From Flexilinea flocculi (lineage in GTDB: Bacteria; Chloroflexota; Anaerolineae; Anaerolineales; Anaerolineaceae): a stretch of 64,000 bases of DNA. The notes beneath the pieces were generated by a model. That model saw only the letters and a program-made list of their open reading frames with translations. It made no database searches and had not been told where the DNA came from. The stretch spans positions 482,761 to 546,760 of the forward strand of contig NZ_DF968180.1 of NCBI RefSeq assembly GCF_001192795.1, in the 5' to 3' direction. Of this stretch, positions 43,536 to 53,126 are shown in pieces. How positions within the stretch are numbered: the stretch's first letter is position 1; the number at the start of each line of letters is the position of its first letter. A program made the translations under genes and the position numbers.

Positions 43536-43602
43536 ATTTGTTGGTTGTAACAACATTTTTTCCCAATTCAAGCGAATAACAAGTCGATATTACGAATTGC
43601 TG
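43536..43602. repeat. decayed hairpin repeat between convergent genes
   Basis: TTTGTTGGTTGTAACAACA forms only a short stem, followed by TTCAAGCGAATAAC and the right arm GATATTACGAATTGCTGG. Confidence 0.6.
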
Positions 43603-43635
43603 GATACTTGATCGTATTCCCTGATTTTTTATCGG

Positions 43636-45348
43636 TTATAAATCTTTATCAATTTCTGATATCTGGTTCATGATGGCTGTAATCTGCTGGATTTGCGCTT
43701 GAACTCGATTCATGGCGCTTTGAATAAAACGTTGGAATGGTTGGATCGCTTGATTCAAATGATCCACCTGGGAATCGATCTCCAGTCTAAATTCTTTGGT
43801 TAATGAATCTGTCAGACGTAATTTGATCTCTGTCATCTGATTTTCAAATTCTTTTTGCGATTTTTTTCGATAATAGGGCAAAACCAGAAAACCGGCAATT
43901 CCAATCCAGAATGCGGCAACGATACTTAAAATGTCTGCCGCTACGGTCGTAGCGATTATCGTTAAAGCAGCGCCAACTCCAATTGCTGAAACTTCAATTG
44001 CCAATGCAGTGGTGACAGCAGTTTGGATATGTTTCATTCCGATGTTGGCTGCCATATCATGTTCCATCTTTTCCAACATTTCATCAATGGAAGCCTGCAT
44101 TTTTTGAAGAAGCGATGACCTCTCTATTTGCTCTCGCGTTGATATTTCTGTGCCCGGGAATTGCGTCTTGCGTGTTTCAATCTGTTTTCGAAATGATTGT
44201 GTCATTTGCTGTTGTTGTGTGTAAATCATTTCTACGATATCAGTTGTTTTTCGTTCAATCTCTGTCGGTAGATTTTTGAGTACCTGTTCTTGAAAGGCAA
44301 TTTGATTTTTTTCTTTCTTCATGATATTGGGAATATTTTTTGCGCGAAAAAGATTTTCGAAGTAAATAGCTCCCTGTTTTTCGATTTCAAAAAAGATAGA
44401 ATCAATTTCCTTAATCGATCGATCAATTTCATTTTGCATATCTTTTTGATAAATCTGAACCTGACTTTGTATTGAGTTGGCGAGTTCCTGGTCTTCCTGA
44501 TAAAACATAAGTTCACCCGTCAATAGATTCAGACATTGCTTTGCCAGGCGTTCGCCGATCCGCAGCGATGAATCCATTTTCAATTGGAATCGGACTGACT
44601 CATCTAATTTTTCCTGGATGTATTTTTCCAGAAGGCTGAATCCGCTTTGATTCCATAAACCTTCAGAGGCTTCTTTTCGGGCTTGTTTGGCAATTTTCGA
44701 ACTGACGGCAAAAACAGGCACATCGCATTTTAATTGTTTATCTGCATTCTCTTTGACGAAATTAATCACACGTTCAATTTCTTGCTGTGTCTGTATCAAA
44801 TCGATTTTATTGAGCACGATGATGATTTTCTTGCCCCATTCTTTGATATTCAGTAAAAATTTGTTTTCACTTTCCGAATAGGGACGATCTGCGGATGAAA
44901 GGAAAATGACTAAATCCGCTTTGGGGAGAAACCAATTGGTCAGGATTTCATGCTCTGCGATGATTGTATTCGTGCCCGGTGTATCCACAAAACTGATTGA
45001 ATCCAATAAAGGAGAAGGCATTTGGATGGATACGCCCCAATCTTCAATTAATGAAACCTGCGTATTCTCTCCATATCGGATAAGCTGGATATTCGCTGTC
45101 GTTGGAGTAACTCCTTCTTCCAACAATTCTGTATTCAACAGTACATTGACAAAAGATGATTTGCCTGCGTTGAATTCACCGACGACGACAATGAGGAATT
45201 TATCTTCAAGCGCTTTTAGTGTCTCTTTAATCGGATGAATCTGATCGGTTGAAATATTTATCTGAGATGCGGCTGATAATAATTCAGTCAAAGAGTTTCT
45301 TACGGAATTGAAAATCCGTTTCTGCTTTTCAGAATAATTCATTGACAT
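43636..45348 (-). CDS. dynamin-family (bacterial dynamin-like) GTPase
   Basis: 570 residues. The GTPase domain has VVVGEFNAGKSSFVN (P-loop, about 57-64), SFVDTPGTNT (G3) and VLNKIDLI (G4). Coiled-coil helices follow, then a hydrophobic hairpin (about residues 440-490) that should insert in the membrane, then a C-terminal helix. Bacterial dynamin-like proteins remodel or repair membranes after GTP-driven assembly. It is a single gene on the minus strand. Confidence 0.88.
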   Translation of the reverse strand: MSMNYSEKQKRIFNSVRNSLTELLSAASQINISTDQIHPIKETLKALEDKFLIVVVGEFNAGKSSFVNVLLNTELLEEGVTPTTANIQLIRYGENTQVSLIEDWGVSIQMPSPLLDSISFVDTPGTNTIIAEHEILTNWFLPKADLVIFLSSADRPYSESENKFLLNIKEWGKKIIIVLNKIDLIQTQQEIERVINFVKENADKQLKCDVPVFAVSSKIAKQARKEASEGLWNQSGFSLLEKYIQEKLDESVRFQLKMDSSLRIGERLAKQCLNLLTGELMFYQEDQELANSIQSQVQIYQKDMQNEIDRSIKEIDSIFFEIEKQGAIYFENLFRAKNIPNIMKKEKNQIAFQEQVLKNLPTEIERKTTDIVEMIYTQQQQMTQSFRKQIETRKTQFPGTEISTREQIERSSLLQKMQASIDEMLEKMEHDMAANIGMKHIQTAVTTALAIEVSAIGVGAALTIIATTVAADILSIVAAFWIGIAGFLVLPYYRKKSQKEFENQMTEIKLRLTDSLTKEFRLEIDSQVDHLNQAIQPFQRFIQSAMNRVQAQIQQITAIMNQISEIDKDL

Positions 45349-45423
45349 TTTTTGTTTTCTCTCTTTCGGATGTCCCTGTCCTTATTCACAGGATCATTCG
45401 CTGCAGGAGCTTGTATTCAATCA

Positions 45424-46350
45424 TTATTGCTTAGTAAGCCAGCTATAAAGAACATTTCCGACAATTGCTAAACTTTTTTCGGAGATCTGACTGATATCAT
45501 CGGATATCGTGTGCCAGGCATCATATTGAAAATCAATTAAATCTACAGCAGGAATGCCGATGTTGATAAATGGAATGTGATCATCCTGGATACTATATTT
45601 CTCTTCATTCTTAAGAATATTTCCGTATCCTTCCTCTTCAGCGATTTTCCAAATTTCATCTGTTAAGGACGTCGTCGAATTGCTTTCCCGGAAAATTTGC
45701 AGATCTTGATCGCCAATCATATCTACGACAACAACCGCATCTGGTTTCTTTTCTTCCTTTTCAAAATGTTGCGCCAACAGTGTTGAACCGATACACCAGT
45801 GATCCCATCCCTGAATTCTTCCCTGGTCTTCTGCATCAAAGAGCACAATCCATATTCTCTTATTTAAATCTTCGGGCAATGCAGAAGCCAATGCGAGCAA
45901 GACCGAAACGCCGGATGCTCCGTCATTTGCTCCTAACACGGGTTCGGATTGATTTTTTATTTCCGGATCCGAATCGGCTAATAAACGCGTATCATAATGG
46001 GCGCCTAATAAAATCCAGGGAAGATCCTCTTTATCATCATTCCGTGAAGCAATGATATTTGTGATTGGATGATCCCGATATGTGCCTTTCTGAAAGCTGA
46101 CAGTCCATCCCATTTTGGAAAATTCGTCTGTTGACCAGGCAATGAAGTCGTCATGGCCTTTACTGCCGGGGGTTCTGGGACCAAAAGATAATTGTTTTTC
46201 AAGATATGAATATGCCTCCTGTTCGTCAAACAGTGCATTGGTTACTTGAGGGAAAAAGGCTACTACTGTTATGATGATTAAAAGCGAACTTAAAAAGATC
46301 CATCTTGTTTTTCGATGATTATTGTTCTTCATTCCATTAAATCCAGTCAT
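45424..46350 (-). CDS. M28 family metallopeptidase, membrane-anchored or secreted
   Basis: 308 residues with an N-terminal signal anchor (about 17-35), then the M28 fold. Zinc ligands sit in LLGAHYDTR, VLGANDGASG, VLFDAEDQG, VVDMIGD and YDAWHTISDD. This resembles glutaminyl-peptide cyclotransferase and leucyl-aminopeptidase-like M28 proteins. It would act outside the membrane on peptides. ATG 46350 or the in-frame ATG 46332 could be the start; neither has a clear ribosome-binding site. Confidence 0.87.
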   Translation of the reverse strand: MTGFNGMKNNNHRKTRWIFLSSLLIIITVVAFFPQVTNALFDEQEAYSYLEKQLSFGPRTPGSKGHDDFIAWSTDEFSKMGWTVSFQKGTYRDHPITNIIASRNDDKEDLPWILLGAHYDTRLLADSDPEIKNQSEPVLGANDGASGVSVLLALASALPEDLNKRIWIVLFDAEDQGRIQGWDHWCIGSTLLAQHFEKEEKKPDAVVVVDMIGDQDLQIFRESNSTTSLTDEIWKIAEEEGYGNILKNEEKYSIQDDHIPFINIGIPAVDLIDFQYDAWHTISDDISQISEKSLAIVGNVLYSWLTKQ

Positions 46351-46583
46351 TCTCTCGTAATAAACATAAATAATTTACAGGGGCACAGCTTTACCAGTGT
46401 TTTTGGAAAGGATTGCTCCAATGTGTTTTTTATCTCTATATGGTTCGGAATTATACATTAGGCAGACAATTATTACGAAAATTGTGAATTATTGATCGGT
46501 AATTGGCAATACGAAAAATGAAAAAAAATCCCCGATTTTCTCCAGAATTTTTTTGATCAAATTCATATTTGTGACGAATTTTA

Positions 46584-46710
46584 TCATTGCAAGCCCGATA
46601 GTGGCGGAGCAATCTCCTGTAACTTGAGAAAAAATTGCTTCATCGGGCTTATGCCCTTCTCGCAATGACAGATTGTTGTGAGAGTCTCTTAATGGCGGAG
46701 CAATCTCCTG
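46584..46710. repeat. GCAATGACA-type palindromic repeat, copy 2 plus fragment
   Basis: Nested arms are visible: TCATTGC (46584-46590) with GCAATGA (46662-46668), AAGCCCGAT (46591-46599) with ATCGGGCTT (46642-46650), and AGCAAT with ATTGCT. A partial extra copy, GGCGGAGCAATCTCCTGT, follows at 46695-46712. The rest of the 417-bp gap 46351-46767 is AT-rich, with a CGGTAATTGGCAATACGAAA arm remnant near 46497. Confidence 0.8.
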
Positions 46711-46723
46711 TCGTAAGAAAATG

Positions 46724-46758
46724 AAAACCGCCTGTGTTAATTCAGGCGGTTTTTGTTT
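46724..46758 (-). terminator. Rho-independent terminator of ftsH
   Basis: AAAACCGCCTG (46724-46734) with CAGGCGGTTTT (46743-46753). Read from the minus strand it lies just past the ftsH stop and ends in T-rich sequence. Confidence 0.85.
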
Positions 46759-46767
46759 TTTTGTTAC

Positions 46768-48639
46768 TTAATTTTTGACAGGTTCAGATAAGTAATTGGG
46801 TGTGGAGGATCTTTTTCCGTTTGGAGGCGGGAAAAGGGCTTCGAATTCTTCTCTGGATAGTGTTTCCACTTCGATCAGTTTCTGGGCAATCAGATCCAGC
46901 TTGTCGCGATATTCATTGAGAATGGATTTTGCTTTCGCATAGGATTCATCCACAATTCTTCTTACCTCTGCATCAATTTTCTCGGCAATTGATTCTGAGT
47001 AATCGCGTTGTTCAGAAATTTCTCGACCCAGGAAGATCATTTCTTCTTTCTTGCCATACACGATCGTTCCCATTGCTTCGCTCATGCCGAGACGCGTAAC
47101 CATGCTTCGTGCCAATCCGGTGACACGTTCGATGTCATTGGATGCGCCTGAAGTAATATCGTCAAACATCAGTTCTTCTGCCGCACGACCGCCTAACAGA
47201 CTGATCATCTCTGCTATAATCTGATTCTTGGATAGCAGAACACGATCTTCTGTAGGTAGGTGCATTGTGTATCCGCCTGCAGATCCTCTGCCGATGATCG
47301 TAACTTTATGAACGGGATCGCATTCAGGGATGACGTTCATGATCATGGCATGTCCAGCTTCATGATAGGCAATGATCATTTTCTCTTTATCAGAAAGGAT
47401 CCTGCTTTTCTTTTGCGGTCCGGCTACTACTTTTTCAACCGCTTCTTCCAAATCAGCTTTACTGATGCTGTTTTTATTCTTCCGAGCTGCTAAAATGGCT
47501 GCTTCATTCATCAGATTTTCCAAATCAGCGCCCACAAAACCTGATGTAGCACGTGCTAACGTAGTCAGATCTACATCCGGATCTAACGGTTTCCCTTTCG
47601 AATGAACCTTCAGGATTGCTTCCCGACCACCGACATCCGGCCGATCCAGGACAACCTGACGATCGAAACGTCCCGGACGGAGCAACGCGGGATCCAAAAT
47701 ATCCGGACGGTTTGTAGCCGCAATAATAATAATATTCGTATCGGTTTCAAACCCGTCCATTTCAACCAGCATCTGGTTTAATGTTTGTTCTCTTTCATCA
47801 TGGCTTCCACCTAAACCGGCACCTCGCTGACGCCCAACGGCATCGATTTCGTCGATGAAGATGATGCAGGGGCTGTTTTTCTTAGCCTGTTCAAAGAGGT
47901 CTCTGACTCGGCTGGCGCCGACACCCACAAACATTTCTACAAATTCAGAACCGCTGATCGAAAAGAATGGCACGCCCGCCTCGCCTGAAACGGCTTTTGC
48001 CAGCAAGGTTTTTCCGGTTCCTGGTGAGCCTACCAACAAGACGCCTTTCGGAATCCTTGCTCCCAGACTGGTAAACTTCTGAGGCTCTTTTAAGAATTCG
48101 ACAACCTCGCGTAATTCTTCTTTGGATTCATCCACACCTGCGACATCCGCAAATGTTACTGTCGGGTGGTCTCCTTCAAACATTTTTGCCCTTGATTTTC
48201 CGAAACTCAGCGCAGAATTGTTGGTGCCCTGGGTTTGCCGGAAAATAAAATACATCGCTCCGACAAGAAAAATAACTGGAAGCAAATAGCTTAGTATCGA
48301 GAAAATGCCCAACCAACTGGATTCCTCTTTGATTGTTAATTCGATATTATTTGAAGAAAGATTTTCAGGGGTGACTCCTAAAAGCGAAAGTTGCTCCAGA
48401 ATGGTTGCATTTCCTTCAATAACCGATTTGGCTGTTCTGCGGTCTTTAAACAGGACTAAAACACTCGTACCGTCGGATTCAATTTTTGCGACAGTTCCTT
48501 CCTTGATTTGATCCGCTAATTGATTGATTGAAATATTATCGCTGGAAGCTCTATCTCCTGTGAATGAGTATAAAAGGAGTGAAATAATACCCACTAATAA
48601 GAGTAAATAAACAAAATTTGTTTGTCCTCGTTGTTTCAC
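46768..48639 (-). CDS. ftsH: ATP-dependent zinc metalloprotease FtsH
   Basis: 623 residues with two N-terminal transmembrane helices around an extracytoplasmic loop. The AAA+ domain has [13 protein letters not shown] (Walker A), [17 protein letters not shown] (Walker B), a second region of homology ([19 protein letters not shown]) and the pore motif FVG. The zinc site is YHEAGHAM. It degrades misfolded membrane proteins and regulatory proteins. Confidence 0.97.
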   Translation of the reverse strand: MKQRGQTNFVYLLLLVGIISLLLYSFTGDRASSDNISINQLADQIKEGTVAKIESDGTSVLVLFKDRRTAKSVIEGNATILEQLSLLGVTPENLSSNNIELTIKEESSWLGIFSILSYLLPVIFLVGAMYFIFRQTQGTNNSALSFGKSRAKMFEGDHPTVTFADVAGVDESKEELREVVEFLKEPQKFTSLGARIPKGVLLVGSPGTGKTLLAKAVSGEAGVPFFSISGSEFVEMFVGVGASRVRDLFEQAKKNSPCIIFIDEIDAVGRQRGAGLGGSHDEREQTLNQMLVEMDGFETDTNIIIIAATNRPDILDPALLRPGRFDRQVVLDRPDVGGREAILKVHSKGKPLDPDVDLTTLARATSGFVGADLENLMNEAAILAARKNKNSISKADLEEAVEKVVAGPQKKSRILSDKEKMIIAYHEAGHAMIMNVIPECDPVHKVTIIGRGSAGGYTMHLPTEDRVLLSKNQIIAEMISLLGGRAAEELMFDDITSGASNDIERVTGLARSMVTRLGMSEAMGTIVYGKKEEMIFLGREISEQRDYSESIAEKIDAEVRRIVDESYAKAKSILNEYRDKLDLIAQKLIEVETLSREEFEALFPPPNGKRSSTPNYLSEPVKN

Positions 48640-48783
48640 GTAATAATCCCTCCGTATTTAATTGAATTATACCAATGGATTCATTTGATCATGTGTATTG
48701 CAGGATTATTAATAAATTTCTTTCATTTTTCATTATCTTAGTGAATAGGATAATTCTGTAGTGAGGAATCCTGATAATAAAAA

Positions 48784-48811
48784 AAACAGCGGAAACTCGT
48801 TTCCGCTGTTT
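48784..48811. terminator. Rho-independent terminator of efp
   Basis: AAACAGCGGAAA, CTCG loop, TTTCCGCTGTTT, preceded by an A-run that reads as a T-run on the minus strand. Confidence 0.85.
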
Positions 48812-48840
48812 ATCAGATCTTTGTAAGATGCGTTTGAGTC

Positions 48841-49398
48841 TCAGACTCTCGTCAGATATTCACCGGTGCTCGTGTTGATACGGATGATATCGCCCTCAGA
48901 TATAAAGTTGGGAACCATTACTTTTGCTCCGGTTTCCACGGTCACCTGTTTGGTGACACCTGTCGCCGTATCGCCGCGGACAGCGATATCAGCCTGGATA
49001 ACTTTCAGATCGACGCTGATCGGCAGTTCGACATCAATGATTTCACTTTGATAGAAAGTCAGTTTAACTTCGGTCCCTTCTTTCAAAAAAGGTGCCGATT
49101 CTTTCATAATTTCAGCATGAACAGCAGGCTGTTCATAGGTCTCGGTGTTCATGAAATAGAAGAAATCTCCATCGCCGTACAGGAATTGTACATTTTGGAA
49201 ATCCAGACGCACATCCTGAACACGGTTGCCAGAATTAAAAGTGCGCTCAAAAGTTGCTCCAGTCCGCAGATTTCTGGCTTTAATCCGGATACTGGCATTA
49301 CCGCGTCCTGATTTGTTATGTTCGTAGTCTAATACTTTCAACAGGTTACCGTCTAATTCGAAGGTAACACCTTTTCTTAATTCGTTTACATCAATCAT
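48841..49398 (-). CDS. efp: translation elongation factor P
   Basis: 185 residues, normal for EF-P, with three beta-barrel domains: the start MIDVNELRKGVTFELDG, VDLELPISVDLKV-type domain II/III sequence, and the C-terminal EFP signature-like GDIIRINTSTGEYLTRV. EF-P rescues ribosomes stalled at polyproline. The modification loop reads HNKSGRGNASIR, with Arg32 at the tip instead of the Lys of the E. coli type. No EarP, EpmA or YmfI gene is in the window. On the minus strand TATAAT lies shortly upstream of the start region. Confidence 0.95.
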   Translation of the reverse strand: MIDVNELRKGVTFELDGNLLKVLDYEHNKSGRGNASIRIKARNLRTGATFERTFNSGNRVQDVRLDFQNVQFLYGDGDFFYFMNTETYEQPAVHAEIMKESAPFLKEGTEVKLTFYQSEIIDVELPISVDLKVIQADIAVRGDTATGVTKQVTVETGAKVMVPNFISEGDIIRINTSTGEYLTRV

Positions 49399-49597
49399 AA
49401 ATAACTCTCATTCCCTTAAATTTTCTATTTACTAATCAGAATCATGCCGAAAATTCATTTTAAACGAAGATATTATAACAAAAAATTTTGAAAAGCAAAC
49501 AATATGCGCATAGACGACGTGAATCATAATTAATGTTACCCAAGAAGTATCGGAGAATCAAAATAAATTGTTACCATAAGCTGCGGAGGAAAGGCTG

Positions 49598-50776
49598 ATG
49601 GGTAACAAAATGAGTAAGAAGAGCAGGCTGGAATTAGCAACACAAATACAATCCCGATATCTAAAAGCGAACAATGGGGTAAAAGGAAAAATTCTCGATG
49701 AATTTGTCGAGAGCACTGGTTACCACAGGAAGACGGCGATACGTTTATTGCATTCAGATCTTCGGCCAAAGACATTCAAAAAGAGACCTGGGCGGAAAAA
49801 GAAGTATCCTCGAGAGATAATCAAAAAGTTGGAACGGTTGTACGAGATCAGCAATTATATCTGCGGACAGCGATTACAGCCATACATTTCCGAGCTGATA
49901 GATATACTGGAGCGATGCAATGAAATGTACTTCACATCTGAGGAAAAACGTCTGCTAACCGAGATGAGTTCGGCAACGATCAATCGAAATCTGAGGGAAT
50001 ACAAGAAAAACCATCAAGGAAAAGGCAAAACCATGACGAAGCCCGGCGGATTACTCAAGAAACAGATTGCGATCCGAACGGGGATGGACTGGGATGATAA
50101 TCGCCCTGGATTTCTGGAGATAGACCTTGTTGCTCATTGCGGGCAATCAGCAGCAGGAGCTTTCTTTTACACGTTGACAGCTACCGATGTATGCACCGGT
50201 TGGACAGATAACTTCATTCTCCGGAACAAATCAAAGGAAGCCGTTGTGGAAGTGATGACTTTGCTTGAATCCCTTTTACCTTATCCCATCCTTGGTATTG
50301 ATTCTGATAATGGCTCCGAGTTCATCAACCATCTCCTTTTTGATTATTGCAATAATCAGGAAAGAAAGATAATCTTCACCCGATCAAGGCCTTACAGGAA
50401 GAACGATCAAGCTCATGTTGAACAAAAGAACTGGGCCGTAGTCAGACGTTTGCTTGGATACAACCGCTTCTATACTCCAGACCATTTTTCACTCATTCAG
50501 CGAATTTATCAACTGAACCATGTGTTCAATAATTTCTTCCAACCTGTACGTAAGACCATTGCCAGACCAGATAAAGATGCCGGTGTCTTTTCTCCTAAAT
50601 ACGAATCTGCTAAAACACCTTACCGTCGTATCCTCCTTCAATCTGGTGTCTTATCCATTCCTAAAAAGGCCTCTCTTGTAAACCTGTATATTGCATCAAA
50701 TCCCGTCAAGATCCTTGCAGAAATCAATGATCTGCTCCGTATTCTTGCCGAAACTTCTTCTTATCAAACAAAGTAA
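49598..50776 (+). CDS. DDE-type transposase (integrase catalytic core family)
   Basis: 392 residues. The N-terminal region is basic with a helix-turn-helix (GYHRKTAIRLLHSD). The DDE catalytic triad appears in GFLEIDLVAHCG, GIDSDNGSEF and HVEQKNWAVVRR. The protein resembles the ISNCY/IS481-like integrase-core transposases that often read integrase catalytic region. GGAGGAAAGGCTG precedes ATG 49598; an alternative ATG lies at 49610. The gene is intact, so the element may be active. Confidence 0.88.
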   Translation: MGNKMSKKSRLELATQIQSRYLKANNGVKGKILDEFVESTGYHRKTAIRLLHSDLRPKTFKKRPGRKKKYPREIIKKLERLYEISNYICGQRLQPYISELIDILERCNEMYFTSEEKRLLTEMSSATINRNLREYKKNHQGKGKTMTKPGGLLKKQIAIRTGMDWDDNRPGFLEIDLVAHCGQSAAGAFFYTLTATDVCTGWTDNFILRNKSKEAVVEVMTLLESLLPYPILGIDSDNGSEFINHLLFDYCNNQERKIIFTRSRPYRKNDQAHVEQKNWAVVRRLLGYNRFYTPDHFSLIQRIYQLNHVFNNFFQPVRKTIARPDKDAGVFSPKYESAKTPYRRILLQSGVLSIPKKASLVNLYIASNPVKILAEINDLLRILAETSSYQTK

Positions 50777-50911
50777 CGATAAAAATTGGCTGCTTGGGTT
50801 TTTTCGCTTTAGGCCAATCCCTATCGTTTATGGTAAAATGCCCCTGCACTTCCAGGGAGTAGAGCTCTGCTGGGGAGCAACTCGAGCACTGGATGTGCCC
50901 AATTTACTATC

Positions 50912-50935
50912 GTAGAGATGCCTACGCATCTCTAC
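50912..50935 (+). terminator. GTAGAGATGC hairpin inside the insertion sequence
   Basis: GTAGAGATGC (50912-50921), CTAC loop, GCATCTCTAC (50926-50935), then ATTTTT. It lies about 135 bp after the transposase stop and could end its transcript. The 458-bp stretch 50777-51234 contains this, the right IS end and a hairpin repeat, and no gene. Confidence 0.6.
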
Positions 50936-51021
50936 ATTTTTCGTGGTCGTTGGGTAACATTTTTATTTGATTCTTCGATCCCCTCAAAGTAACATTTTCT
51001 TTTGATACACACCGTAGATAT

Positions 51022-51140
51022 CAGTGATTCGAAATTTGTAAGGTATGCTTTATTATTCATTATTTGTTTGAAATGTAAAAAATTTTGAATAATAAATCTT
51101 CTCACGCTATTGGAAAACCAGTCCATCTTTCAAGTTATTT
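51022..51140. repeat. variable-stem hairpin repeat, copy 13
   Basis: The left arm CAGTGATTCGAAATTTG leads to an 11-bp stem TTTATTATTCA (51049-51059) with TGAATAATAAA (51086-51096). The right arm ATTGGAAAACCAGTCCATCTTTCAAG is in two pieces. Another isolated right arm (TTCTATTCGAATTGCTGG) lies at 51190-51207. Confidence 0.72.
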
Positions 51141-51234
51141 CATTTTCCGACAAGGATTGATAAATGATACTCATCCAAAATATAGACTTTCTATTCGAAT
51201 TGCTGGTTAAAATACTGTTCTGTTGAAATTTTGA

Positions 51235-52989
51235 CTATGCCTTGGATGTCAATGTCATCATGGCTATGCCAATCGGACCGATATCCAGCGTGACATGATC
51301 CATTGGTTTGTAGTTTCTCATTGGAATTTCTTTACAAAAAACTGCTTCCGGATTATCACCCGTATTGACTGAAAATCTGTTTTTTGCTCGCAACACTTTC
51401 GCTTCAGTGGGATGCATATCAGGAAAATTCATAAAATTGACTCGAACCAACGCTCTTTTTCTCGGGTGTCGATTCAGAATAATTACAGTGAGTTTTTTGC
51501 CATCTTCCGAGCGGGAAAAAAGCCCATCCAGATATGGAATCGTATGTTCTTCTGCAATTCCTGGAATTCCAGCCCAACGAAAAGAAGGAATTTCTTTGCC
51601 GGGAATTGTCTTTGTTTTGAGAATCAAATTTTGGAGTGAGCGATTCATGCTGAAAAGGACATAGGGAACTGTCTTCCAATGCTTCCCTTGATCCGATTCA
51701 ATCATACCCATTGGTCCAAACAGGAATCCGGTTTCTACAATTCCGAGACGGCTGGAAAGCTTTCGGATGATATTATTGACGCTCTGAAAATAGAAAGCAT
51801 CCTGTTTTTCGTAACTGCTATCATAAAAACTTTTTTGTAAAGCGGGCTGTTTGAAATAACTCCACGGACTGATGGCAATACGTACGGTTTTGTGAAGATC
51901 CACAGTTCCCAGTTGATTCGAAATGCGTTTGATCCATGCTTCAAACTCCTGTGAAAGACCGCAGACTTGGTCAAAACTGATATTATCTTCGGCCCCATCC
52001 CAGCCTTTTGGTCCGGGAAAAATATTTGATACGCCGATTTGATCCATCCATTCATTACACGACTCGAACAGCTTTTCGTTCCATTGCCTGCCATCGGAAA
52101 ACATAGGATCTGAACCGGGTAAAATCAACGTGGAATCCGGATCAATTGATTTGATGCGTTCTGCAGTTTCACGCAGCAGATTGATTTTCTCTGTGGATGT
52201 CTGCGAATCGAATCCGGTACAGGAAATTTCCCAGATTCGTTGGGGAATCCACCATGGTTTGGAAGAAATGGCTTCTTGGACTTCCTGGATCGTTCCAGAC
52301 AAATTAAGGGATTCTTTCTGTGCAAGCGGCATGATGATATGCGGTGATGCCTCGATCTCAGAACAGATTCGCAGAAAATTCAGAAAAGCTGTCTTGTGTA
52401 ACGGATCTTCATTGGCAGGATTCCAGCGATAACGCAATGTTTTCGGATGAAGATCTTTGATGATTGGAATTACCCATTCATGAATTTTTCCGGTTTCAAG
52501 ATCCATCCATTGGGAGATCGTTTTTGCCGATTCATCGATTTGAAATGCGTACCCAAATTGAAAGTCCTGCTGCTGACCGCAAATGTCCATGGCATCGGCG
52601 ATAAAGTCAGCGCTGAAATTTTTCTTCCAGAGATCAGACAGCTTTCTCATATGGCTGGTTTTCGGAATTTCCTGAACGATTGATTGATTCTGAATAACCA
52701 GTCTGCCGGCTTCTTCTGTTTCGATTTCCACTTTTATATCATCATCGGGAGAAATTTTCTCCAAGGTGCGGATCCTTATCGTTTGATGCAGCTCCCATTT
52801 CAATGAATTTTGATTTAAATCCAGGATATCTATGCCTTCTCGTTGCAGAAAAGATTTCATTAACTTTCCATTCGAACGGACACATTGAGCGTATATCGTC
52901 AGTTGGAAAAGGAAATTTTGAATCTGAATTTCATTGAAATTTTCCACAGAAATTTCAAATGAATTCATTGAACGAGTTGTATTCTTCAT
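51235..52989 (-). CDS. GH51 alpha-L-arabinofuranosidase-like protein, probably catalytically inactive
   Basis: 584 residues, no signal peptide. The central part resembles a GH51 TIM barrel (TLRYRWNPANE, then AFLNFLRICSEIEASPHIIMPL), and the C-terminus a GH51 beta-domain (LTVIILNRHPRKRALVRV; VLRAKNRFSVNTGDNPEAV). The strand that should carry the acid/base Glu as W-x-x-G-N-E reads RIWEISCTGFDS, so the GNE motif is missing. It may bind rather than cleave arabinose-containing glycan, or use other residues. Family assignment is by eye only. It precedes a GT-C gene but in the same direction further downstream. Confidence 0.55.
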   Translation of the reverse strand: MKNTTRSMNSFEISVENFNEIQIQNFLFQLTIYAQCVRSNGKLMKSFLQREGIDILDLNQNSLKWELHQTIRIRTLEKISPDDDIKVEIETEEAGRLVIQNQSIVQEIPKTSHMRKLSDLWKKNFSADFIADAMDICGQQQDFQFGYAFQIDESAKTISQWMDLETGKIHEWVIPIIKDLHPKTLRYRWNPANEDPLHKTAFLNFLRICSEIEASPHIIMPLAQKESLNLSGTIQEVQEAISSKPWWIPQRIWEISCTGFDSQTSTEKINLLRETAERIKSIDPDSTLILPGSDPMFSDGRQWNEKLFESCNEWMDQIGVSNIFPGPKGWDGAEDNISFDQVCGLSQEFEAWIKRISNQLGTVDLHKTVRIAISPWSYFKQPALQKSFYDSSYEKQDAFYFQSVNNIIRKLSSRLGIVETGFLFGPMGMIESDQGKHWKTVPYVLFSMNRSLQNLILKTKTIPGKEIPSFRWAGIPGIAEEHTIPYLDGLFSRSEDGKKLTVIILNRHPRKRALVRVNFMNFPDMHPTEAKVLRAKNRFSVNTGDNPEAVFCKEIPMRNYKPMDHVTLDIGPIGIAMMTLTSKA

Positions 52990-53126
52990 GCTTTTTTCCT
53001 ATTCAGTGTAGTTGCGTCGATGATGGCTTTAGTTTTCTCAAAAAGTCTCTTTGCATTCAGTAATTTAAAATCTAAAAAACTTTTTAAGATAATTGAGAAA
53101 ATATCGTATCGCTGCTTTGTATTTTA

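Larger units (their letters stand above)
49534..50994. mobile_element. complete insertion sequence with imperfect terminal inverted repeats
   Basis: Left end 49534-49580 and inverted right end 50948-50994 match. Each starts TGTTAC, contains ATCG-AGAATCAAA and ends with a second internal GTTACC. The arms are thus about 47 bp with paired TGTTAC motifs, typical of a two-site transposase-binding end. No clear target duplication is seen. One transposase gene fills the element. Confidence 0.8.
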
